Assembly (NCBI GenBank): GCA_016125215.1 | Contig: WGMF01000008.1 | Coordinates: 1 to 64,000, forward strand | Direction of reading: 5' to 3' | DNA length: 64,000 bases | Source of the DNA: Phycisphaera sp. | GTDB taxonomy: Bacteria > Planctomycetota > Phycisphaerae > Phycisphaerales > Phycisphaeraceae | Part shown: positions 57,494 to 64,000 of the stretch, one piece after another | How positions within the stretch are numbered: position 1 is the first letter of the stretch | Layout of the letters: each line of letters opens with the position of its first letter | The notes under the pieces: generated by a model | What the model was told of the DNA's origin: nothing | Databases searched by the model: none | Seen by the model: the letters and a program-made list of their open reading frames with translations, nothing else | Translations under genes and position numbers: made by a program

Positions 57494-58636
57494 TCAGCTT
57501 CCGGGGGCGGTGGAGGCTTGTTCGATGAGTTTGTCGAGGCGCTTGGCGTAATCGGGTTCGGACTCGTTGTCGACGAGGTTGCGGGCCTGGTCGAAGAGGG
57601 TCTTGGCAATATCGGGGCGGTTGATCTTGAGGTGGACGTAGCCGGCCTCGACGAGGCTGGGGGCGATCCAGGCGGTGCGGGACTTGCCGAAGTAGATCAC
57701 GACGCGCATGAAGCTCAGGCCCGCGTCCTTGTAGCCGTCGATGTTGCCGGATTTTTCTGCCAGGCCCAGTTGAGCCATGCCCTTGAGGTAGAGGTAGAAC
57801 GACAGGCGTGGCGTGGCGGCGACGAGTTGTTCGTTGGCCAGCTTGAGGGCTTCCTCGAAGTTGCCCAGATAGACGGCTCGGAAGGCGGGGTCGCGTGAGT
57901 TCTGCGTGTCTTTGGCCAACTCGATGGGCATGGGGATGGCCGGCTTGTCGGGCAGGTCGGCGTTGTTGGCGGCGTTTTCGAGGACCGTGTTAACCGCGTC
58001 GGCGGCACCGGGCCTCGTCGCGCCTCCGCCGGCCAGGGTATACATCGCACGCAGCGCGGTGGCCACGTCTTCGTTTTTCATCCTGGCGGATTTGCCCTCG
58101 AGGATGTCCGCGATCTCTTTCTTGGCTTTGTCGTTGGCAGCCTGAAGCGACTCGACCGGGGGGTTGGCCAGGAGCAGCGGGTCGGTGCCGTCTTCCGCCA
58201 ACTCCACGAAGAGCTTGACCGCACGCACCGCCTTGTTGTTCTTGTCGTAGGCCTTGATGAGCATCGACCCGGACCATGACTTAAGCCACTTTGTCTTGGC
58301 TGAGCCGTATACCGATTCGAGCAGCGGCAGGGCCTTGGCGTAGTCATTGGCCTCGAAGGCTTCCTGTGCCTGCGCGAGCTTGGGGTCGGCGGTCAGGCGG
58401 ATGCCCTCGACCTTGCTTAATGCCTGGCGGACCTCCGCGCCGGTGCTCGTGGTGTAAACGACCATTCCACCGGTGATGTCACTGATCGTCACCTCGTTGA
58501 TCCAGAACCCCGAGAGCTTGATGTCGTCGGCCAGCGTAACGGACGAAACGCCGATCAACGGCAACATCAAAGCGAGTGCAGCGGCCAACCCCGGGCGTGT
58601 AACCTTGCGTGAGTTTGTCGGTGTCGTCATCGTCAT
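57494..58636 (-). CDS. Secreted TPR-like protein of the ExbBD-vWA cluster
   Basis: 380 residues. Signal peptide 1-36 (ALALMLPLIGVSSVTLA). The N-terminal mature part is a small beta region (DDIKLSGFWINEVTISDITG, GMVVYTTSTGAEVRQALSKV), then TPR-like helices (AQEAFEANDYAKALPLLESV, FEEALKLANEQLVAATPRLS). It precedes exbB and follows the second vWA gene by 13 bp. A periplasmic adaptor is likely. GAGG precedes the ATG. The leader gap to exbB (57272-57493) shows only G-rich runs and one CTTCCGGGGG word. Confidence 0.8.
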   Translation of the reverse strand: MTMTTPTNSRKVTRPGLAAALALMLPLIGVSSVTLADDIKLSGFWINEVTISDITGGMVVYTTSTGAEVRQALSKVEGIRLTADPKLAQAQEAFEANDYAKALPLLESVYGSAKTKWLKSWSGSMLIKAYDKNNKAVRAVKLFVELAEDGTDPLLLANPPVESLQAANDKAKKEIADILEGKSARMKNEDVATALRAMYTLAGGGATRPGAADAVNTVLENAANNADLPDKPAIPMPIELAKDTQNSRDPAFRAVYLGNFEEALKLANEQLVAATPRLSFYLYLKGMAQLGLAEKSGNIDGYKDAGLSFMRVVIYFGKSRTAWIAPSLVEAGYVHLKINRPDIAKTLFDQARNLVDNESEPDYAKRLDKLIEQASTAPGS

Positions 58637-58649
58637 AAAACTGCCTCAG

Positions 58650-59666
58650 TCATTCGAGGTTCAATGCGCGGGCGTTTAGAAACGTGGGGGTGCCGCCGGT
58701 CATGTCAGCGATGGCTTTGAGTGTGGGGGTCATCCCCTGTGCGGCGAGAGGGTCGGGGTAAAGAAACTGAATGGTGTTGATCTTCGTCCCGCCGGTGTTC
58801 GCTTTCTGGATCTCAGCCAAAAGGTCGCGTTGTCGGATTTCGTAGCGTGACCCGCCGGTGCCGGTGCCCGTGATGTTGTCCGAGAGCAGGTACATCATCT
58901 GCGGCTTGTAGCCCAGGGCGGTGCGGATCGCGGTCAGGGGGCTTGAGCGTCCGTGTGCCTCGACGTGCCCGGAAGAGAGCGCGACCCACCGGGTGGCAAA
59001 ATCCTTGTTCTCCTGCGTGGCGTAGCGCAGGCCGGGCGGGGGCAGCTGCACCGCTTCACCGTCACGGAAGAAGATCACCGAGAACTGCTGGTCATCATTG
59101 AGTTGGGAGATCGACCTCTGCAGCTCCGCAATGACAAAGGGCATGGTGTCGATGATCGAGCCGGAGGCGTCGATGAGGTAGACGAGCTTGTGGACGTTGC
59201 CGACGGGGGGGTCGGAAAAGAAACCGGGGATGTTGTTCGTGCCGGTCTGCAGGTTCGTGAACGGGCTGGGTGTGCCGACGTTGATGTTTGCCAGGCCGAC
59301 CAGTCGTTCGTTCTGCGTGGGGTTGGTCATCAGTTGTTGCTGGGCCTGTGTCGTGCTCTGATTGACCGAGCGGACGCTTGAACGATCCAGTTTGGGCTGA
59401 CGGGTCACGGTCGTAGTGAGCGGGACACTGGGCGTCGGGCCGGTGGTGACCAGGGGCACGACAGGGGGTTCGTCGGGGGTCGACGGGATCGCCCAGATGA
59501 CGAAACACGCAAAGATCACCAGCGCCAGATGGACCAGCACCGCCAGCGTCCACGGCACGAAGTCCTCGACAACCTTGTGGACCTCCTCCCGCAACTCGAT
59601 TTCCTCTGACTCGGCCACGAGGTCAACCGCCTGATCCATCTGCCGATCTTGCGTGGGTCGTTTCAT
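58650..59666 (-). CDS. TonB-like anchor fused to a von Willebrand A domain, copy 2
   Basis: 338 residues from ATG 59666, 10 bases after GGAG. A short cytoplasmic tail, then one membrane helix (PWTLAVLVHLALVIFACFVIW), like the TonB anchor that contacts ExbB, then a Pro/Thr-rich linker, then a vWA domain with the metal site LIDASGSIIDTMPF (D-x-S-x-S) and a later Asp in LSDNITGTG. The C-terminal half is almost the same as the neighbour at 59732. It probably moves in response to ExbBD and binds a periplasmic or wall partner. Confidence 0.85.
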   Translation of the reverse strand: MKRPTQDRQMDQAVDLVAESEEIELREEVHKVVEDFVPWTLAVLVHLALVIFACFVIWAIPSTPDEPPVVPLVTTGPTPSVPLTTTVTRQPKLDRSSVRSVNQSTTQAQQQLMTNPTQNERLVGLANINVGTPSPFTNLQTGTNNIPGFFSDPPVGNVHKLVYLIDASGSIIDTMPFVIAELQRSISQLNDDQQFSVIFFRDGEAVQLPPPGLRYATQENKDFATRWVALSSGHVEAHGRSSPLTAIRTALGYKPQMMYLLSDNITGTGTGGSRYEIRQRDLLAEIQKANTGGTKINTIQFLYPDPLAAQGMTPTLKAIADMTGGTPTFLNARALNLE

Positions 59667-59731
59667 GGCGGGATGCTCCATTAGTAACAACCTGTTAGTC
59701 TGTCAGTCACCGTGGGCCGGGTCCGGGGGGG

Positions 59732-60778
59732 TCATTCGAGGTTCAGCGCCCTGGCGTCGAGGAACTTGTAGACCCCGCCGGTCGAGTCGGCGATGGCCTT
59801 GAGCGTCGGCTCCATACCCTGTTCAGCCAGCGGGTCGGGGTAGAGGAACTGGATGGTGTTGATCTTGGTCCCGCCGGTGTTGGCCTTCTGGATCTCGGCC
59901 AGCAGGTCGCGCTGCCTGATCTCGTAGCGTGAGCCGCCCTGGCCCGTGCCGGTGATGTTGTCCGAGAGGATAAAGAGCAGTTGCGGTTTGTATCTTAGCG
60001 CGCGCTGCAGCGCGGTGATCGGGCTGGATCGGCCGTGGGCCTCGACGTTGCCGGCCGAGAGTGTGATCCAGTCCGAGAGCCTCTGCTTGGTCTGCGAATC
60101 GGCTTTCTTGAGGCCCGGCGGGGGGGCCTCGACCGCTTCGCCGTCACGGAAGAAGATCACCGAGAATTCCTGGGCATCCGAGAGCTCCGAGATCGAACGC
60201 TTGAGCTCGACGATGACGAACGGCAGCATGTCGATGAGCGAGCCGGAGGCGTCGACGAGATAGACCAGCCGTTTGGCGTTGCCGCCCGTTCCGTAGAACG
60301 AGGCCTTGAAGTTCGACCCGTTGCCGACGCCGACACCGAAGGGGTTGCTGGCCGAGGTCGCCCCGCCCAGTGCGCCGATCAACTCGGTGTTGGCGGTGAC
60401 CTTCGAGGTCAGTTGCGCGGTCGATTGCGTGGCGGCCTTGGTGACCGAGCGACGGGCGCTCGACTGGCTCATGGTCTTTTGCACCTGGGGCGTCATCGGG
60501 GCGCCGGGCGTCGGGCTGAGCGTCGCGATGGGGATGATCGGCTCTTCCTCGGGAACCGCGGCGCCGATGGTCCAGATGATGAAATATGCCAGGATCACCA
60601 GCGCCACGTGGAAGAGCACCGCGATGGTCCACGGCACGAAGTTCACGATGATCGTGTTGACCTCTTCGCCGAGGTCTTCTTCCTCTTCTTCCACCACCGC
60701 GCCGGGCTGCGTCTGGGAAGGGTCGGTGGGCCGGGCGGGGCTTCCGGGGGTGGGGTTCTCGGCAAAGTTGAGCCACAT
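59732..60778 (-). CDS. TonB-like anchor fused to a von Willebrand A domain, copy 1
   Basis: 348 residues; GGGAG lies 8 bases before the ATG. Layout as in the next gene: a Glu-rich cytoplasmic tail (VEEEEEDLGEEV), anchor helix (VPWTIAVLFHVALVILAYFI), linker, vWA domain with LVDASGSLIDMLPF and FILSDNITGTGQGGSRYEIR, ending ARALNLE. It heads the seven-gene minus-strand cluster. The N-terminal PTPGSPARP includes a CTTCCGGGGG repeat. A duplicate of the downstream gene, it has diverged most in the linker. Confidence 0.87.
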   Translation of the reverse strand: MWLNFAENPTPGSPARPTDPSQTQPGAVVEEEEEDLGEEVNTIIVNFVPWTIAVLFHVALVILAYFIIWTIGAAVPEEEPIIPIATLSPTPGAPMTPQVQKTMSQSSARRSVTKAATQSTAQLTSKVTANTELIGALGGATSASNPFGVGVGNGSNFKASFYGTGGNAKRLVYLVDASGSLIDMLPFVIVELKRSISELSDAQEFSVIFFRDGEAVEAPPPGLKKADSQTKQRLSDWITLSAGNVEAHGRSSPITALQRALRYKPQLLFILSDNITGTGQGGSRYEIRQRDLLAEIQKANTGGTKINTIQFLYPDPLAEQGMEPTLKAIADSTGGVYKFLDARALNLE

Positions 60779-60810
60779 CGCAGGGTCTCCCGTATCGGAT
60801 GAACATCGAT

Positions 60811-60862
60811 TCGGTCAGTCCACTCGGTCAGTCCACACGGTCAGTTCATTCAGGTCAATCCA
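60811..60862. repeat. 13-14-bp imperfect tandem repeat (CGGTCAGTCCAC)
   Basis: About four copies of CGGTCAGTCCAC/CGGTCAGTTCAT just upstream of the vWA gene 1 start. The rest of the 60779-61091 gap shows no gene, promoter or RNA I can support. Confidence 0.6.
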
Positions 60863-61091
60863 ATCTGATCATTGAGTCCACGCCACCGACGACACCCCGT
60901 CAGGGCGTCTGGCGACCACGGCGGGTCCAGCGTCACATATTTAGACGCCTCAATGGACTTCGCGTTCATTGAACCGGATATTTGTGTGTTTGTCTAGTCC
61001 CCCATGCAAAAAAACTTGATGTGCCCACCCCGCATGTACACCCCCGAACTTCGCTGTAAGCTATGGTCCCCACCCCGAGAGGCCACCCGTC

Positions 61092-61346
61092 ATGCCGCAC
61101 ACCACCGACCACTTCGCCCCAGGTACCCAGGTCACCCTCACCCAGCAGGTCCCCCACGGCAACACCGTCTGGACCACACGCATCACCGGCAAGGTCGTCC
61201 GTTACGAACAGAAGAAGACCGGCTCGTGGTTCGCACACGCCAAAGACGACAAACTCTGGCTCGACCGACTCGTCATCCAGAAACCCGACGGCGAACTGGT
61301 CATGGTCAACCTCGATCAATACACCCACGTCGAATCCACCCCATAA
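61092..61346 (+). CDS. Small uncharacterised cytoplasmic protein
   Basis: 84 residues, not recognised. It looks like one beta-barrel domain: APGTQVTLTQQVPHGNTVWT, then TRITGKVVRYEQKKTGSWFA, KLWLDRLVIQKPDGELVMVN. This is the pattern of small SH3/Tudor-like folds. GAGAGG lies 9 bases before the ATG. It resembles short proteins often found near translation or metabolism genes, but nothing specific is claimed. A CCCCCGGAAGTC word follows its stop. Confidence 0.65.
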   Translation: MPHTTDHFAPGTQVTLTQQVPHGNTVWTTRITGKVVRYEQKKTGSWFAHAKDDKLWLDRLVIQKPDGELVMVNLDQYTHVESTP

Positions 61347-61489
61347 AGTCAGCGATGGCCCCCGGAAGTCACGCGTCAGAAGTAAACCCCTATCAAAATT
61401 AACCCCCTGCAAAGCCCGCCGCGTCCAGCGGCGGGACCCCGCGGCGGAACCCCACAGCGGAACCCCACAGCGGGACCCAACAGCACCCC

Positions 61490-61495
61490 TATAAT
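61490..61495 (+). promoter_or_regulatory. -10 box TATAAT, 6 bases before the rhodanese start
   Basis: Perfect TATAAT, then CCCCGC, then ATG 61502. This is the clearest leaderless-type promoter in the window. No Shine-Dalgarno is present. Confidence 0.65.
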
Positions 61496-61501
61496 CCCCG
61501 C

Positions 61502-61891
61502 ATGCCATCTTCCACCCTCAAACTCGACGAACGCGGTCTGCCCGAGGGCTACCCCCTCCGCACGGATTACGAAGTCACCCCCCGACAGGTCAAAGCCCGC
61601 CTCGACGCCCAAGACCCCGAACTCTTCCTCCTCGATTGCCGACTGGACAAAGAGCACCAGTTCGCGCGTATCGACGGCTCAAAACTCATCCCCGTCCAGC
61701 ACCTCTCCGAAAAGCTCGACGACCTGGGCCAACACCGCGACAAACAGATCGTCGTCTACTGCCACCACGGCTCACGCTCGATGCGCGCCACCACCTATCT
61801 CAGACAACTCGGCTTCGACAACGTCTACTCCATGGCCGGCGGGATCGACCTGTGGTCCCTCGACATCGACCCCAAAGTCCCACGCTACTAA
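61502..61891 (+). CDS. Rhodanese-like protein
   Basis: 129 residues, a single rhodanese domain. LFLLDCRLDKEHQFARIDGS, the active-site Cys in VVYCHHGSRSMRATTYL and the closing NVYSMAGGIDLWSLDIDP are canonical. It transfers sulfane sulfur to an acceptor or serves in signalling. It is cytoplasmic. The start is fixed by the TATAAT box 6 bases upstream. The gene is followed by a 7-bp tandem repeat and then a TIM-barrel gene. Confidence 0.93.
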   Translation: MPSSTLKLDERGLPEGYPLRTDYEVTPRQVKARLDAQDPELFLLDCRLDKEHQFARIDGSKLIPVQHLSEKLDDLGQHRDKQIVVYCHHGSRSMRATTYLRQLGFDNVYSMAGGIDLWSLDIDPKVPRY

Positions 61892-61895
61892 CCTC

Positions 61896-61930
61896 CATTC
61901 ACCATTCCCCAGTCACCAGTCACTTACCCC
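61896..61930. repeat. 7-bp tandem repeat, CAGTCAC type
   Basis: CATTCAC, CATTCCC, CAGTCAC, CAGTCAC, TTACCCC. The word is a rotation of CACCAGT at 52344. It sits between the rhodanese gene and the TAAGGT promoter box of the next gene. Confidence 0.7.
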
Positions 61931-61945
61931 TTGTAAGGTTCCCCC

Positions 61946-62740
61946 ATGCGATTCGGTTGTTGCGTCCCACCCGACAACGCCCCGTTGGCCAAAGAGCTTG
62001 GCTTTGATTTCATCGAGGTCAACGTCCAGAAGATTCTCCAAGGCGAACTCGACGACGCCGACTGGGCTGCGCAGGCGGTCGACCCCGACAAGACCGAGTT
62101 ACCCATGGAGGCCGCCAACGGCCTGGTCCCCGGCACGTTGCCTATCGTCGGCCCGGCGCGCGACCTGTCTGCATTGAAGACCTACATGCAGCGCGTCGCA
62201 TCCCGTGCCCACAAGCTGGGCATCGAGGCCCTTGTCTTCGGCTCAGGCGGCGCACGCAAACGCCCCGACGACACCGACGAAAAAACCACGGACGACCACC
62301 TCGCCGACTTTCTCAAGATCGCCGGCGACGCCTGCGCACCGCACAACGTCACCATCGTCATCGAACACCTCAACAAGAAAGAGACCAACACCCTCAACAG
62401 CCTGGCCTCGGTCAAGGCCCTGGCTGACCGTGTCAACCACCCCGCGATCCAAACCCTCATCGACACCTACCACTTCGGGATGGAGGGCGAGAGCCTCGAC
62501 ACCGTGGCCACGCTCGGCCCCTCGATCCGACATGTCCATGTGGCCGAGCCCAACGGTCGTCGTCAGCCCGGCGCCCCGGACGGTCAACCCTTCGATTTCG
62601 TCGCGTTTTTCCGCAAGCTCAGGGCCATCGGTTACCACAAGCGCCTCAGCGTCGAGGCCCGATGGGAACCCCCGATCGCAGAGTCCGGTAGCGCGTGCAC
62701 CGCCTTTTTGCGTCAAGCGTGGGACGCCGCGGGCCGATGA
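61946..62740 (+). CDS. Sugar phosphate isomerase/epimerase-like TIM barrel
   Basis: 264 residues. MRFGCCVPPDNAPLAKELGF, then DFIEVNVQKIL, IVIEHLNKKETNTLNSL (metal Glu), IQTLIDTYHFGMEGESLDTV (metal Asp/His), HVHVAEPNGRRQPG and SVEARWEPP fit the AP endonuclease 2/xylose isomerase-like barrel. It probably isomerises or epimerises a sugar. TAAGGT (61934-61939) ends 6 bases before the ATG. The neighbour downstream is an NAD-dependent epimerase. Confidence 0.88.
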   Translation: MRFGCCVPPDNAPLAKELGFDFIEVNVQKILQGELDDADWAAQAVDPDKTELPMEAANGLVPGTLPIVGPARDLSALKTYMQRVASRAHKLGIEALVFGSGGARKRPDDTDEKTTDDHLADFLKIAGDACAPHNVTIVIEHLNKKETNTLNSLASVKALADRVNHPAIQTLIDTYHFGMEGESLDTVATLGPSIRHVHVAEPNGRRQPGAPDGQPFDFVAFFRKLRAIGYHKRLSVEARWEPPIAESGSACTAFLRQAWDAAGR

Positions 62741-62841
62741 GATATCAGCCCCAATCCTGTTCACGGACCCGTCAGAAGTCCGCAATCGGTTGGGGATGCG
62801 TATCGATCTGAATCTCACGTCCGATAGCTCAGGGGCACGAC

Positions 62842-63846
62842 ATGCTTGTCAACTGGCCTTCCCTCCACGGCTCACACTTTGCGGGCGTCAAGACCCTCGT
62901 CACCGGCGGCGCGGGGTTCATCGGCTCCCACATCACCGAGGCCCTGATCGACCTGGGCGCACACGTCACCGTCATCGACGACCTCTCGGGCGGCGACGTG
63001 GCCAACCTCGAAGCCTTCCGGGCCAAGTGGGACAACCGACTCACCTTTGTCGAAGGCTCCATCCTCGACACCGACACCCTCGCACGGTGTGTGACAGGTT
63101 GTCGGTACGTCTTCCACCAGGCGGCGCTCGGCTCGGTCCCGCGCTCCATCGAGCAGCCCGCGCGTTACCACGAGGTCAACGCCACCGGCACGCTCAACGT
63201 CCTCGAAGCGGCGCGCAAGACCAAGGTCCAGCGCGTCACCTTTGCCGCCAGTTCGAGCGCGTACGGTGACAGCGAGACACTGCCCAAGATCGAGACGATG
63301 CCCCCCTTACCCAAGAGCCCTTACGCCGCCAACAAGCTCGCGTGTGAGGGTTTGATGCGCGCTTACGCTTCGAGCTACAACATCGACACCGTCAGCCTGC
63401 GTTACTTCAACATCTTCGGCCCGCGCCAGAACGCCAACTCCGCCTACGCCGCCGTGATCGCCGCCTTTGCCAAGGCGCTCAACGCCGACCAGCCGCCCGC
63501 GATCTTCGGCGACGGCGAACAGTCCCGCGACTTCACCTTCGTCGACAACGCCGTCCACGCCAACCTGCTTGGGGCGCGCAGCGACAAACCCCTCAAGGGC
63601 GAGGTCGTCAACATCGCCTGCGCCCAGCGCGTCACCGTCAACGAACTGGCGGTGATGATGGCCGAGCTCTTCGGCAAGACACACCTCACAGCTGTCCACA
63701 ACCCCGAACGGGCCGGCGACGTGAAGCACTCCCTGGCCGACCTGACCCGCGCGGAAAAACTCCTGGGTTACAAGGTCGTCGTCCCCTTCGCCGACGGCCT
63801 AAAGCCCACCGTCGCCTGGTACCGCGAAGTCCTCGCCGCGGTGTAA
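62842..63846 (+). CDS. NAD-dependent nucleotide-sugar epimerase/dehydratase
   Basis: 334 residues. TLVTGGAGFIGSHITEALID is the G-x-x-G-x-x-G NAD site; VFHQAALGSVPRSIEQP is typical of UDP-GlcNAc/GalNAc C4-epimerases of WbpP/WbgU type. Catalytic Ser/Tyr/Lys are in AASSSAYGDSE and SPYAANKLACE. RYFNIFGPRQN and GDGEQSRDFTFVDNAV complete the family. It supplies a modified nucleotide sugar, perhaps to the polysaccharide locus. AGGGG lies 6 bases before the ATG. Confidence 0.92.
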   Translation: MLVNWPSLHGSHFAGVKTLVTGGAGFIGSHITEALIDLGAHVTVIDDLSGGDVANLEAFRAKWDNRLTFVEGSILDTDTLARCVTGCRYVFHQAALGSVPRSIEQPARYHEVNATGTLNVLEAARKTKVQRVTFAASSSAYGDSETLPKIETMPPLPKSPYAANKLACEGLMRAYASSYNIDTVSLRYFNIFGPRQNANSAYAAVIAAFAKALNADQPPAIFGDGEQSRDFTFVDNAVHANLLGARSDKPLKGEVVNIACAQRVTVNELAVMMAELFGKTHLTAVHNPERAGDVKHSLADLTRAEKLLGYKVVVPFADGLKPTVAWYREVLAAV

Positions 63847-63870
63847 AACTTTCATACAACTTTTCTCACA

Positions 63871-63896
63871 AAGCGGGGGGATGGCCATCCCTCCGC
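63871..63896. terminator. AAGCGGGGGGATGG palindrome, probable terminator of the epimerase gene
   Basis: AAGCGGGGGGATGG pairs with CCATCCCTCCGC with one wobble. It follows the epimerase stop by 25 bases. Third member of the family at 17831 and 35245. Confidence 0.65.
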
Positions 63897-63910
63897 ATTC
63901 CCCCAGCGCC

Positions 63911-63916
63911 TATAAT
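63911..63916 (+). promoter_or_regulatory. -10 box TATAAT, 6 bases before the last gene
   Basis: Perfect TATAAT, then TCAACC, then ATG 63923. Same arrangement as upstream of the rhodanese gene; indicates a leaderless transcript. Confidence 0.6.
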
Positions 63917-63922
63917 TCAACC

Positions 63923-64000
63923 ATGTCCCAAGCCCCCGTCGATCAGGCGACCACCGGCGGATACGAGACGCCCCGCAACATCCAGTTCTCCGTCTTCCTC
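63923..64000 (+). CDS. Start of a gene running off the window (possibly ACT-domain protein)
   Basis: Only 26 codons are present: MSQAPVDQATTGGYETPRNI, then QFSVFL. The frame is open to the edge and has a TATAAT box in the leaderless position. The phrase NIQFSVFL resembles the first strand of small ACT-domain proteins (Q-x-S-V-F-L-x-N-x-P-G), but this is a guess from a few residues. Confidence 0.5.
   Translation, partial: MSQAPVDQATTGGYETPRNIQFSVFL

Noticed and set aside
61004-61402. 132-codon plus-strand frame overlapping the small protein at 61092
   Set aside because: His/Arg/Pro-rich, out of frame with the 61092 gene, which has a ribosome site and a plausible beta fold.

Overview
The window looks like chromosomal DNA of a planctomycete of the class Phycisphaerae or a close relative. 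This is inferred from the GC-rich coding sequence, a PEP-CTERM protein, a pseudopilin-like secreted protein, a cytoplasmic-type sulfatase, an ExbB/ExbD cluster with von Willebrand A (vWA) proteins, and lipid A synthesis (lpxK). No 16S rRNA or species marker is present. Most genes are ordinary housekeeping or envelope genes; the space between them is unusually rich in repeats.

Layout. 1-6300: tail of an IS4-type transposase, short repeats, then an apparent polysaccharide-use neighbourhood (secreted beta-helix enzyme, XylR/AraC-type regulator with its own promoter and operator, PEP-CTERM protein, pseudopilin-like protein), with integrase-associated debris between 2455 and 3200. 6391-9785: Cys-cluster protein, sulfatase, Gfo/Idh/MocA dehydrogenase. 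9981-11311: a small integron cassette array with two 109-bp attC sites and three cassette genes, but no integron integrase in view. 11566-17710: FtsQ-like protein, cytochrome P450 coupled to a family 2 glycosyltransferase, tRNA-Lys, and a secreted protein with cell-wall-binding-2-like and gingipain-like parts. 17943-22757: ilvN, a glycogen-synthase-like glycosyltransferase, panD and a histidine kinase. 22795-33613: a Wzx/Wzy-type exopolysaccharide locus. 33653-44773: lpxK, SprT-like protease, bioB, three very small membrane or secreted proteins, plsY, an NAD-binding protein, hemC, an aldo/keto reductase, a UGT-like glycosyltransferase, Nudix hydrolase and rhomboid. 44876-52243: two uncharacterised proteins, gatB, then a TPP riboswitch leading a DinB-like gene and thiC, and corA. 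52388-60778: a seven-gene single-strand cluster (two TonB-like/vWA proteins, TPR protein, ExbB, two ExbD, large TPR protein). 61092-64000: small protein, rhodanese, TIM-barrel isomerase, NAD-dependent epimerase, and the start of one more gene.

Themes. (1) The integron remnant is sharply defined: each stop codon lies in an inverse core site and one start codon lies in a core site. (2) The ExbBD-vWA-TPR cluster is the best candidate for an undescribed machine. (3) Thirteen starts have a TANNNT box ending 6-7 bases before the start codon, which suggests widespread leaderless transcription. (4) Repeats are abundant: 7-bp tandem repeats (one array inside the thiC reading frame), several families of palindromes built from 8-10 bp periods, a 30-bp palindrome family, and a 10-mer (CTTCCGGGGG) seen 17 times on the two strands.
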